Translations under genes and position numbers: made by a program
Notes under the pieces: model-generated
The model's input: only the letters and a program-made list of their open reading frames with translations
Told to the model about the DNA's origin: nothing
Database searches by the model: none
NCBI GenBank assembly: GCA_019192445.1
Contig: JAHCMK010000003.1
Coordinates: 248,001 to 312,000, forward strand
Reading direction: 5' to 3'
Source of the DNA: Oceanococcus sp. HetDA_MAG_MS8
Lineage (GTDB): Bacteria > Pseudomonadota > Gammaproteobacteria > Nevskiales > Oceanococcaceae
DNA length: 64,000 nt
Part shown: positions 18,559-25,599 of the stretch, in pieces
Numbering within the stretch: position 1 is the first letter of the stretch
Layout of the letters: each line of letters opens with the position of its first letter

Positions 18559-20019
18559 TCAGTCAGCGGTGGTGAAATGCCAAATCATGGGCTGCTCCAT
18601 ACGGCCGGTTTCGGGCCCGCGGCGGTCGTAGAGTTGAGTGGTGACGACGACGGTGTAGCGATGCTTTGGTTTGAGTTCTTGGTTTTTGAGCTTGATCCGA
18701 AAACCGTGGGCGGACAGCGGACTCGCCCATGGGGGAAGCTGTTGATATTCCACCTCTAGCTCTTGGCCCGATTCATCGAAAACGGCGAAGGGCGTGTCTA
18801 ATTCTTCAAAGCGGCTGCCCATACTGGCTGACAAGCCCACATAGATGTAGCGGTCGGCCTCGGGAGCGGCGGCATCTTGGCAGACAGCGAAGGGGTTATC
18901 GCCTGTATCGCAAACCTTCCAGGGCACATTTCGCTCACCTGGACGGGGATGAACCGCCGTCACAAAGGGCGGCATAGCCTCATTCGGCCCATCTTGAATA
19001 CGGCTCCAGAGGTGCTCATAGTAGCCAGCAATATATTTGGCCGCGTCATGGATTCCGCCAGAGCCGGTGAGGTAATTGCTCACCGCGTAGGGCATCTGCT
19101 GGCGGACGCGGGTGTAATCGGCAGCAGAGGCCAGGCGTTCGGCGGTGACCAGCAAGCGGGTTCCTGCTGCCGCCATTTCTACATCAAACTGACTGAACTC
19201 CCGGCCACTTCGCCGGTAGGCCTCGAGCAAGGTCTGGGTGGGTGGAAAAACTAACAGAGGGATCTCCTCCCAGATCCACTGGTCCCGAATCGCAATCACA
19301 TCCATGGCGTACTCCACGCCATTAATGGCGGAAAAGCCGGATTCCAAAGCATCAAAGGCGGTGTCTCCTAGCACGCTGCGGAGCATCTCCCCCACGCTAG
19401 GGTCGGCACCTGGTGGGATGGTGTCGAGGATGGTGTGGGGGCCGGTGCCCTCCATTTCGCCGCGTTGGTAGACCGTTGGCTCGAAGAGCGCATCCCAGAC
19501 TTCATCCCCCATGCCGTGTGCGGCTACGCCCATGGTGAAAGCCACCAAATAACCACAACTGTCACTGATCTGCAGCGCTGGTGGGTCGATATCGTAGGCG
19601 CGCAGTGACGGTAGGGGGACTAATTCGCGCCCTAGCTCATTCATCAGCCAGTCCACCGTGCCACCAAGTACAGGCAGGCTGTCCCAGGGGTCGTCCCCGA
19701 GCTGGGCGCAGCCGCGTTCATGAGCAATGGCAGTGAGATGATTCACATAGGTATCCCAGTGCGCTGTTTCAGCCAGGTCACGGTGTTCTGCGATGGCTAG
19801 CCCAGTAAAGTAGCCCCCATCTGGGAACATGGCGCCGGCAATCAGTGCAGGCCTATGCGCTTCGAGTAAGTCAGCCAGAGGGTGCTCAGGGGGCAGATGA
19901 AAGCGAGCGAAGTCGCCCATCATTGCGTGCGAGCTCATGCCTGCGGCCCAGGCGCTAGTGAGGCTGCCGAGTAAGCAAACTAGGCCAAGGATAATTGGCG
20001 ATACATGACTAATTCGCAT
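18559..20019 (-). CDS. Secreted zinc-dependent phospholipase C-like protein with Ig-like domain
   Basis: 486 aa with a clear signal peptide (cleavage near AWAAG, residues 22-26). The N-terminal two thirds have the helical zinc-PLC/S1-nuclease pattern: SSHAMMGDFARFHL, PDGGYF, ETAHWDTYVNHL and AAHGMGDEVWDALF supply His, Asp and Glu ligands. The last ~120 residues (AVHPRPGERNVPWKVC... then YTVVVTTQLYDRRG...WHFTTAD) look like an SbsA/Big_5-type Ig-like domain. Activity is not certain because the full set of three-zinc ligands cannot be checked by eye. It overlaps the upstream lipoprotein gene by 11 bases, suggesting one operon. Confidence 0.65.
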   Translation of the reverse strand: MRISHVSPIILGLVCLLGSLTSAWAAGMSSHAMMGDFARFHLPPEHPLADLLEAHRPALIAGAMFPDGGYFTGLAIAEHRDLAETAHWDTYVNHLTAIAHERGCAQLGDDPWDSLPVLGGTVDWLMNELGRELVPLPSLRAYDIDPPALQISDSCGYLVAFTMGVAAHGMGDEVWDALFEPTVYQRGEMEGTGPHTILDTIPPGADPSVGEMLRSVLGDTAFDALESGFSAINGVEYAMDVIAIRDQWIWEEIPLLVFPPTQTLLEAYRRSGREFSQFDVEMAAAGTRLLVTAERLASAADYTRVRQQMPYAVSNYLTGSGGIHDAAKYIAGYYEHLWSRIQDGPNEAMPPFVTAVHPRPGERNVPWKVCDTGDNPFAVCQDAAAPEADRYIYVGLSASMGSRFEELDTPFAVFDESGQELEVEYQQLPPWASPLSAHGFRIKLKNQELKPKHRYTVVVTTQLYDRRGPETGRMEQPMIWHFTTAD

Positions 20020-20347
20020 AACGATTGAAGTGCTCGTACAGGCTGCGGGCGTTCTTGCTGTCCACCGGTGAAGGGCTTGGACTTGCGGCCGGGGTTGGGG
20101 TCAACGAAGGCAAGGTTGTGGGTGCGATGCTCGGCATAGGCGAAGGAGATACGCTTGGTATCGGCGCTGGAGTTGCTGCACTCGTAGGGCTTGGTTGAGG
20201 TGTTGTCGAGGGCGGCGCCGATGGCAGTACCGAGGGCAGCACTGTCGGCACTGGCGTCGCCTGATCCTGCGAAAAGGATGGGGCTTCATCAGTATTGTCT
20301 GTACAACTGGCGAGCAACAAGGCACAGCCGAATAAAATGACGCGCAT
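20009..20347 (-). CDS. Pro/Ser/Thr-rich small lipoprotein
   Basis: 112-aa protein. MRVILFGCALLLASC is a lipoprotein signal with LASC lipobox at residues 12-15. The mature part is almost wholly a Pro-Ser-Thr-Ala linker (repeats of PSP, PTP, PLPS) followed by a short C-terminal tail, SLYEHFNRYAN. It has no catalytic domain and is likely an envelope spacer or anchor. The ATG at 20347 is chosen for the signal; the frame is open further upstream but without sense. The 3' end overlaps the secreted PLC-like gene, so the two are probably translated together. Confidence 0.65.
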   Translation of the reverse strand: MRVILFGCALLLASCTDNTDEAPSFSQDQATPVPTVLPSVLPSAPPSTTPQPSPTSAATPAPIPSVSPSPMPSIAPTTLPSLTPTPAASPSPSPVDSKNARSLYEHFNRYAN

Positions 20348-20417
20348 GGGGTTCTCCACAACTGCTTTCAGTATGCCTCGTTCATGTGACAGCTCAACGA
20401 CGATGACGTCGACATAG

Positions 20418-20643
20418 CTGCAGATTGTTTTTCCACATATGGTCACCGATTGGCACAGATGGTGGATGGTGGGGTGACAGCAGGGCTGTCCTTGGCAGTG
20501 CCGTTCCAGCCTGGAGCTAGTTCGTGTGAGAGTTCTCCCCATAGCTCAGGGCGAAAATGGTGTTGCCCCAGAACGCGCAGCTCATGCCTGTGCCGGAGGA
20601 TCATGGCCACATTAATCTGCGTTCATCTGCGTAAATCTGTGGC
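20418..20643. repeat. CAGAT-phased repeat element, copy R1
   Basis: 226-bp copy bounded by CAGATT-type words on the left and ATCTGCGTTCATCTGCGTAAATCTGTGG on the right, here split: AATCTGC, CATCTGC and AATCTGT recur every 10 bases. About 85-90% identical to R2, which follows after 31 bases. Open frames across R1 and R2 are parallel by-products of the repeat, not genes. The gap from 20348 to 21097 holds only R1, R2 and about 170 featureless bases before hxlR. Confidence 0.75.
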
Positions 20644-20674
20644 AAAAAAAGCAATCTCAATCACTGGCAAGTGA

Positions 20675-20923
20675 GCCGCAGATTGGCGCAGATTTACGCA
20701 GATTGTATTTCCACAGATGGCCACCGATGGGCACAGATGGGTGGATGGTGGGGTGAAAGCGGGGCTTGCCCTTGGCGGTTCCATTCCAGTCTGGAGCTAG
20801 TTTGTGTGGGAGTTCTCCCCATAGCTGAGGGCGAAAATGGTGTTGCCCCAGAACGCGTAGCTCATGCCTGTGCCGGAAGTTCGCCGCCTGCTTAATCTGC
20901 GTTCACCCGGGCTCTTCTGTGGC
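20675..20923. repeat. CAGAT-phased repeat element, copy R2
   Basis: 249-bp direct copy of R1. The left end reads CCGCAGATTGGCGCAGATTT with CAGAT words every 10 bases; further in are TTCCACAGATGG and GGGCACAGATGG. Its ends match the reverse complement of the repeats at 43-47 kb, so R1 and R2 are the same family in opposite orientation but with a different interior. Confidence 0.75.
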
Positions 20924-21097
20924 AAACATGACGACGACATTGGAACTGAGAAGCCAGCCCTGCAACGTTGATCAACACAAGCCTAAATGTGAGTAGCCCG
21001 GCAACGTCGACTGCGGGCGCATTGCCGTCATTTACCCGCTCGATCATCTTGGTTCGGTCCCTGCCCAAAACGTGACGTTCAGGGCGACAGCGGGACG

Positions 21098-21478
21098 CTA
21101 GGCAGCATCCGCGTTCGGAAAGTCCTTGGGTAGGCCCTCAGTCCATTCCTTGAGTTGATCGAGTACCCCAAGGGCAGTACGGCCAAAATCGGTGATTTCA
21201 TAGTGGACAGATACCGGTGAGGTATCCACCACCCTCCTGCTGACCAGGCCCTGGGCCTCCAACTGCCGCAGCCGCTCGGTAATCATTTTCTTGCTTGCGC
21301 CGCCAATCATGCGCGACAGGTCATTGAAGCGCACTGGGCCATCCTTGAGGTGATAAATGATGGACCCCGTCCATTTGCCGCCGAGCACGCGCATACCACG
21401 CTCAATAGCACAGGGTTCCATACAGGCCTGCAGCGCATGGCGTCTGCCCTGATTGTCCGTTTCAACACTTGCTTTCAT
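21098..21478 (-). CDS. HxlR-family transcriptional regulator
   Basis: 126-aa winged-helix regulator. C-x(3)-C before IERGMRVLGGKWTGSIIYHLKDGPVRFNDLSRMIGGASKKMITERLRQLEAQGLVSR is the HxlR pattern. Family members such as HypR and QorR sense quinones or oxidants through an N-terminal Cys, and two are present here (CMEPC at about residues 19-23). It is divergent from mdaB, with a palindrome-rich 159-base gap, so it most likely controls mdaB and itself. Confidence 0.9.
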   Translation of the reverse strand: MKASVETDNQGRRHALQACMEPCAIERGMRVLGGKWTGSIIYHLKDGPVRFNDLSRMIGGASKKMITERLRQLEAQGLVSRRVVDTSPVSVHYEITDFGRTALGVLDQLKEWTEGLPKDFPNADAA

Positions 21479-21506
21479 CGGGGATCTCGAATCTTGTGCA
21501 ACCTCA

Positions 21507-21549
21507 TAACCTATAGGTTACTAAAAATATACTGGTTGTTATTAGTAAC
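21507..21549. promoter_or_regulatory. Predicted HxlR operator
   Basis: The hxlR-mdaB gap holds a perfect 14-bp palindrome TAACCTATAGGTTA (21507-21520) and an inverted pair GTTACTAA (21517-21524) ... TTAGTAAC (21542-21549). The AT-rich segment between them is where divergent promoters would lie. Assignment to HxlR is by position. Confidence 0.55.
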
Positions 21550-21637
21550 TTAAGTCCGTATTGTCGCCACCCGTCAGCAGGCCGTCAAATAACTTGGCCT
21601 GCCACTTTTCCAGCCCCCCGATACGAGGACCACCATC

Positions 21638-22222
21638 ATGAGCAAGATTCTGATCATCAATGCACACCACGCCTATCCGTTTGCCGAAGGACGCCTGAAT
21701 GGCAGCCTGGTGCAGATGGCGGACGAAATCCTGACCTCGAAAGGTCATGAAACCCGCGTGGTGAAGGTAGACGATGGATACGACGTCGAACAGGAACTGG
21801 AGAATCACCAGTGGGCGGACGTCGTTTTGCTGCAAACGCCGGTCAACTGGATGGGCGTGCCGTGGACCTTCAAGAAGTACATGGACGAGGTCTACACGGC
21901 CGGCATGGGAGGCCAGCTCACTAATGGTGATGGTCGTCACGAAGATGCACCGAAACAGAACTATGGCGCAGGCGGCACGCTGAACGGCAAGAAGTACATG
22001 CTCTCGCTCACCTTCAATGCGCCGGAAGAGTCGTTCAATGACCCCAGCGAGTATCTATTCCAGGGCAAGGGCGTGGATGACCTGTTTTTCCCGATGCACA
22101 TGAACTTTCGATTTTTTGCGATGGAGCCGCTGCCTACATTCGCTGCTTACGACGTCATGAAAAACGCGGAGCCCGAAAAGGAATTTGGGCGGTTCTCGGC
22201 GCACCTCGCCGAACACTTCTGA
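21638..22222 (+). CDS. mdaB: NAD(P)H-dependent quinone reductase, MdaB family
   Basis: 194-aa flavodoxin-fold oxidoreductase. KILIINAHHAYPFAEGRLNGSL is the N-terminal FMN/FAD phosphate loop, LLQTPVNWMGVPWTFKKYMDEVYTAGM the flavin-binding middle, and SLTFNAPEESFNDP and FFPMHMNFRFFAME complete the MdaB pattern. MdaB reduces quinones by two electrons, avoiding semiquinone radicals. Divergent from the HxlR regulator. A run of co-directional stress-type genes follows. Confidence 0.92.
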   Translation: MSKILIINAHHAYPFAEGRLNGSLVQMADEILTSKGHETRVVKVDDGYDVEQELENHQWADVVLLQTPVNWMGVPWTFKKYMDEVYTAGMGGQLTNGDGRHEDAPKQNYGAGGTLNGKKYMLSLTFNAPEESFNDPSEYLFQGKGVDDLFFPMHMNFRFFAMEPLPTFAAYDVMKNAEPEKEFGRFSAHLAEHF

Positions 22223-22262
22223 GCCGGGATCAGGAAGATTCAACAACATCCAGGAGATCACA

Positions 22263-22640
22263 ATGAAATCACCCCTTATCCATGGCATCCCTCTCTGCGC
22301 ATTCTCAGTGATCGCGCTGGCCGCGAATCTCGTGCAAGCGGCCGATTATCCGGCTGCGCACATGTCCTCGCCGGAGCAGTACCAGCTGCTGCTGGAGAAT
22401 GAACAGGTGCTGGTTCTGAAAATGACCCTCAAGCCAGGCGAATCGGATCTTATGCACAGCCACCGGGACGAATCGGTGTACTTCGCGCGCGGCGGGAAAC
22501 TCCGAATTCAAGAGGCGAATGGCGAGCTTATTGAAGCCACTGTGCCCGACGGCCATGTGATGTGGCACCGCGCATGGTCACATCAGGTGACGAATGCGGG
22601 AAGCACCGACGTTGTGGCGATCATTGTGGAGGAGAAATAG
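22263..22640 (+). CDS. Secreted cupin-domain protein
   Basis: 125 aa with a signal peptide (MKSPLIHGIPLCAFSVIALAA, cleavage near VQAAD) and a single cupin barrel: LKPGESDLMHSHRDESVYFARGG is motif 1, and DGHVMWHRAWSHQVTNAG corresponds to motif 2. Metal ligands His-x-His and a later His are present. The role is unknown; such small periplasmic cupins can bind metals or small acids. The ATG at 22263 follows AGGAG closely; the frame extends upstream into mdaB but without signal character. 40 bases after mdaB, likely same transcript. Confidence 0.8.
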   Translation: MKSPLIHGIPLCAFSVIALAANLVQAADYPAAHMSSPEQYQLLLENEQVLVLKMTLKPGESDLMHSHRDESVYFARGGKLRIQEANGELIEATVPDGHVMWHRAWSHQVTNAGSTDVVAIIVEEK

Positions 22641-22734
22641 ATGTTTAGCTATCGCACCGCCGAAACGGCACCGCAAGAGTCCAGAGCTCTGCTGGATCAG
22701 CGCGGCAAATCACACACCTGACGTGAGGAGAGGA

Positions 22735-23277
22735 ATGATGAACACAAAAATTGAAGCCGGCTCCAAGTTCCCGAACATTACGGCGCTCAATCTTGAGGGC
22801 CAGAGGATCGAAATCGGCACACCCACCAACGGGGCCGACTGGCGAATGGTGGTGATCTATCGGGGAAGGCACTGCCCAATGTGCACCAAGTACCTCAACA
22901 AGCTGGAGGAGCATAGGGAAAAGCTGCGGGAAACCGGTATCGACCTCGTTGCGGTTTCTGCAGACAGCGAAGCACAGCTGCGTTCCCATTTGGAGGAGCT
23001 GAATGTGAATTTCCCGTTGCTCTACGGTCTGCGCGTCGGACAGATGCAGCAGCTGGGTTTGTACATTTCAGATCCACGGTCTCCGCAGGAAACCGATCAT
23101 CCGTTCGCCGAGCCGGGCCTCTTCATCGTGAATGAAGACGGTCATCTTCAGGTGGTCGACATCTCGAATAATCCATTCGTGCGGCCGGATATCAAAACGC
23201 TGGCGTCTGGCCTAAAGTGGATTCGCGATCCCAAGAACAGCTATCCAATTCGAGGCATGCGTAGTTATGGCGACTGA
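22735..23277 (+). CDS. Peroxiredoxin-like (AhpC/TSA) protein
   Basis: 180-aa thioredoxin-fold protein. VIYRGRHCPMCTKYLNKLEEH places CPMC at the active site, followed by VAVSADSEAQLRSHLEELNVNFPLLYGL and PGLFIVNEDGHLQVVDISNNPFVRP, typical of AhpC/TSA redoxins. It should reduce peroxides or act as a thiol reductase. Tandem ATGs at 22735 and 22738 follow GAGGAGAGG; either could be used. The open frame to 22594 crosses the cupin gene and lacks family sequence. Part of the mdaB-cupin-redoxin run, which points to oxidant or electrophile stress. Confidence 0.83.
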   Translation: MMNTKIEAGSKFPNITALNLEGQRIEIGTPTNGADWRMVVIYRGRHCPMCTKYLNKLEEHREKLRETGIDLVAVSADSEAQLRSHLEELNVNFPLLYGLRVGQMQQLGLYISDPRSPQETDHPFAEPGLFIVNEDGHLQVVDISNNPFVRPDIKTLASGLKWIRDPKNSYPIRGMRSYGD

Positions 23278-23325
23278 ACGTTGTACGTTCCCTGTTTGCC
23301 GCCAAATCCTAGTAATCCAAACCTA

Positions 23326-23865
23326 ATGAACGTTGTAACCGAAACGCCAGAACTTGAGGCGCTATTTGCTGACTGGGAAAAGGTGATCGGTCCGGACTTC
23401 GCCGGGTACCGCAATCATGTTTACCGCATGCTCAACTACTGCCTGCTTCTTCATGATTGCAATGATGAGGACCGACAAAAGCTGGCCATCGCAGGCGTGT
23501 TTCATGACATCGGCATCTGGACAGCAAGCACGATTGACTACATTGATCCATCTGCAGCAGAAGCTTCTCGGTATCTGGTCGATAGCGGTCTGGAGCAATG
23601 GCAGGAAGAAATCTGCCTGATGATCACCGAACACCATAAGTTGAGTTCGGCCGAGGATGTACGTTATCCCCTGGTGGATGTGTTTCGCCGGGCCGATCTG
23701 GTCGATTTCTCTTTGGGGCTGTGCAAGTGCGGCTTGTCAGCAAGCCAGATCAAAGCCGTACAGGCGGCACTTCCCAATGCAGGCTTTCACCAAGGCCTGG
23801 TGCGCAAGGCTCTGCGGTGGTTTATCCGCCACCCATTGAATCCGGCGCCCATGTTTAAGCGGTAG
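23326..23865 (+). CDS. HD-domain phosphohydrolase-like protein
   Basis: 179-aa cytoplasmic protein with an HD-domain metal site: NHVYRM (first His), VFHDIGIW (the HD pair), ITEHHKLSS (two His) and RRADLVDFSLG (final Asp). Such proteins hydrolyse phosphate esters or nucleotides, with the substrate undetermined. The ATG at 23326 starts MNVVTETPELEALFADW; a TTG at 23281 is also in frame. It follows the redoxin by 48 bases and is the last gene of the apparent run. Confidence 0.78.
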   Translation: MNVVTETPELEALFADWEKVIGPDFAGYRNHVYRMLNYCLLLHDCNDEDRQKLAIAGVFHDIGIWTASTIDYIDPSAAEASRYLVDSGLEQWQEEICLMITEHHKLSSAEDVRYPLVDVFRRADLVDFSLGLCKCGLSASQIKAVQAALPNAGFHQGLVRKALRWFIRHPLNPAPMFKR

Positions 23866-24199
23866 TCGCGAAATGCCATTGCGCACCCAAAAGATCACAA
23901 TGACCGACATATGCCTGCTCGCGGTTGTTTGTGGCAACCACCTGTCAGTTCCGTTTTAGGCACTGACCAGTCTTAGGCCAGGAACTTTCTCTTTCCGTTG
24001 GCATAACCGGCGAGTTGTGGCGGCGTCATCTCCAACTTCAACGCTGTTGCCAGCAAACAATGTCCTCAGCAACCAGCGGCTTCATCACAGCCCTCTAGGC
24101 GTTGATGGCAGTCGCTGCGGGGGCGGGCTCGCCTCGCTCGCTGCTACGAGGGAGGAACTTGACCTAGGATGGGCGCATTCACTTGTTGCAAGAATCTCT
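23866..24199. other. Intergenic region before the LEA-type lipoprotein gene
   Basis: 334 bases. An open frame runs through part of it but its translation is low in hydrophobic order and unlike any family I know. I see no terminator hairpin with a T-run and no repeat of the CAGAT type. Confidence 0.3.
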
Positions 24200-24655
24200 A
24201 TGTCGCCTGTACTTCATCGCGTTGTCGTTATTGCCTTGTTGTGGTCGTTGTCCTCTTGTGCACTGCTGCAGCAGGTTGTGCAGGCACCCGATGTGTCGGT
24301 CACAGATATGCGGCTGGCTAAGGCCGGGCTATTCGAGCAGGTTTTAGAGTTTGATTTGGAGCTGGACAACCCCAACGGGTTTGCGTTGCCCTTAGCGGCC
24401 ATGGAGTACACCTTGGTGGTGTCGGGTGTGGAAATTGGCCGGGGAGCGCAAACCAAAGCATTGAGCCTGCCAGCTTATGGCCAAGCCACGTGGCCAGTGA
24501 ATTTCAAGGTCAACAGTCTGAAGCTACTGCAGGGTGTGCTGAGTGAAGGAGCCTTTCAGGGGCGGGACTATCGCATTTTTGGCAGTTTTCGCCTTAGCGA
24601 GTCGTCGCGTTTGCCGGCTATTCCTTTTGAGCAAAGCGGCCAGATCGGCTCCTAG
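24200..24655 (+). CDS. LEA type 2 (WHy domain) lipoprotein
   Basis: 151-aa lipoprotein. MSPVLHRVVVIALLWSLSSC ends in an LSSC lipobox, and the mature part has the WHy/LEA_2 beta pattern: VSVTDMRLAKAGLFEQVLEFDLELDNPNGFALPLAAMEYTLVVSGVEIGRG. Bacterial LEA_2 lipoproteins are linked to desiccation or envelope stress, with little biochemistry. The ATG at 24200 begins the signal peptide; upstream in-frame sequence to 24017 is unlikely coding. It is followed after 21 bases by ychJ. Confidence 0.83.
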   Translation: MSPVLHRVVVIALLWSLSSCALLQQVVQAPDVSVTDMRLAKAGLFEQVLEFDLELDNPNGFALPLAAMEYTLVVSGVEIGRGAQTKALSLPAYGQATWPVNFKVNSLKLLQGVLSEGAFQGRDYRIFGSFRLSESSRLPAIPFEQSGQIGS

Positions 24656-24676
24656 TCCTGTTTGGGCTCAGACCGC

Positions 24677-25075
24677 ATGAATACCTCGGTTGCTCGGTCT
24701 GATCAGGCTTGCCTCTGCGGAAGCGGCAGGACCTATGCCCGCTGTTGTCAGCCACTGCACCGGGGCGAACCAGCGCCTAGTGCGGAAGCCTTGATGCGCT
24801 CGCGCTACACCGCCTATGCCTTGGCATTGGATGACTATGTGCTGCGTTCTTGGCATCCACGCACACGGCCCGCCAGCATCGAGCATGAGCCCGGTACCCG
24901 CTGGCTCGGGTTGCGGGTGAAATCGGCGCAGCAGTCTGCTGCGGATCAGGCAACCGTTCGTTTTGAAGCGCGATACCGGGTCGGAGGGCGCCCCGCCGTG
25001 CGTATGCGCGAAACCAGTCGCTTTGTTTGTGAGGGCGAGCATTGGTATTACCTCGATGGTGACATCCACAGCTAG
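24677..25075 (+). CDS. ychJ: YchJ-family SEC-C domain protein
   Basis: 132-aa UPF0225/YchJ protein. CLCGSGRTYARCCQPLH is the zinc-binding SEC-C motif near the N-terminus, followed by AEALMRSRYTAYALALDDYVLRSWHPRTRP and a C-terminal NTF2-like half ending FVCEGEHWYYLDGDIH. Function unknown. The ATG at 24677 is preferred to a TTG at 24662. Convergent with ogt. Confidence 0.88.
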   Translation: MNTSVARSDQACLCGSGRTYARCCQPLHRGEPAPSAEALMRSRYTAYALALDDYVLRSWHPRTRPASIEHEPGTRWLGLRVKSAQQSAADQATVRFEARYRVGGRPAVRMRETSRFVCEGEHWYYLDGDIHS

Positions 25076-25113
25076 TGTCCCTGGAGGGCAGTCCGGGCTG
25101 AACCCCTGGAATG

Positions 25114-25599
25114 TCAGGAGCCTGAGGCCGAACGGCTTTGCTCAAACTCCAGTAACCAGGCTTTAACCTGGGTGCCACCGGCAAACCCTGTGAGCTGTCC
25201 TTGGCTGCCCACCACGCGGTGGCAGGGCATGATCAGGGGAAGTGGGTTGCGGGCGCAGGCCCCACCCACAGCGCGGGCAGCGCTGGGTGGGCGCAAGGCC
25301 GCTGCGAGTTCGGCATAGCTACAGGTGTGGCCGGCAGGAATAGTCTGCAGCGCTTGCATCACTCGCCATTGAAAAGGGCTCACCTTCGGCGCCAAAGGGC
25401 AGTCCCAGTGGTCTTCGGCACCGTCGAAGTAAGCTTGAATTTGGGCGGCTGCTTGCGCAAAGCCCTGGGGCACGAGGCGCATATCCGCGGTAGGCTGCCA
25501 GATGGCGCTTTGCTGAGCGAATAAAATTTGGCTCAGCGCCGGTTCTGGTCCGATGAGTGTGAGCTGGCCAATGGGTGTGTCCAGATGACGGTAGTGCAT
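25114..25599 (-). CDS. ogt: Methylated-DNA--protein-cysteine methyltransferase
   Basis: 161-aa suicide enzyme that removes O6-alkyl groups from guanine. The acceptor Cys is in LIMPCHRVVGSQG, preceded by the helix-turn-helix ARAVGGACARNPLP with the Arg finger, and FQWRVMQALQTIPAGHTCSYAELA upstream. Its ATG follows the stop of the Ada-AlkA gene with no gap (25600), so both are made from one transcript and together form an alkylation-repair unit. Confidence 0.95.
   Translation of the reverse strand: MHYRHLDTPIGQLTLIGPEPALSQILFAQQSAIWQPTADMRLVPQGFAQAAAQIQAYFDGAEDHWDCPLAPKVSPFQWRVMQALQTIPAGHTCSYAELAAALRPPSAARAVGGACARNPLPLIMPCHRVVGSQGQLTGFAGGTQVKAWLLEFEQSRSASGS

Noticed and set aside
20009-20542. 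Longer 177-aa form of the Pro/Thr lipoprotein
   Set aside because: The first 65 residues are antisense to the repeat R1 and not protein-like; the lipobox signal peptide begins at 20347.
20450-20895. Two similar 74-aa open frames
   Set aside because: They are parallel because R1 and R2 are direct repeats; the sequence is explained by the repeat family and has no ribosome sites.
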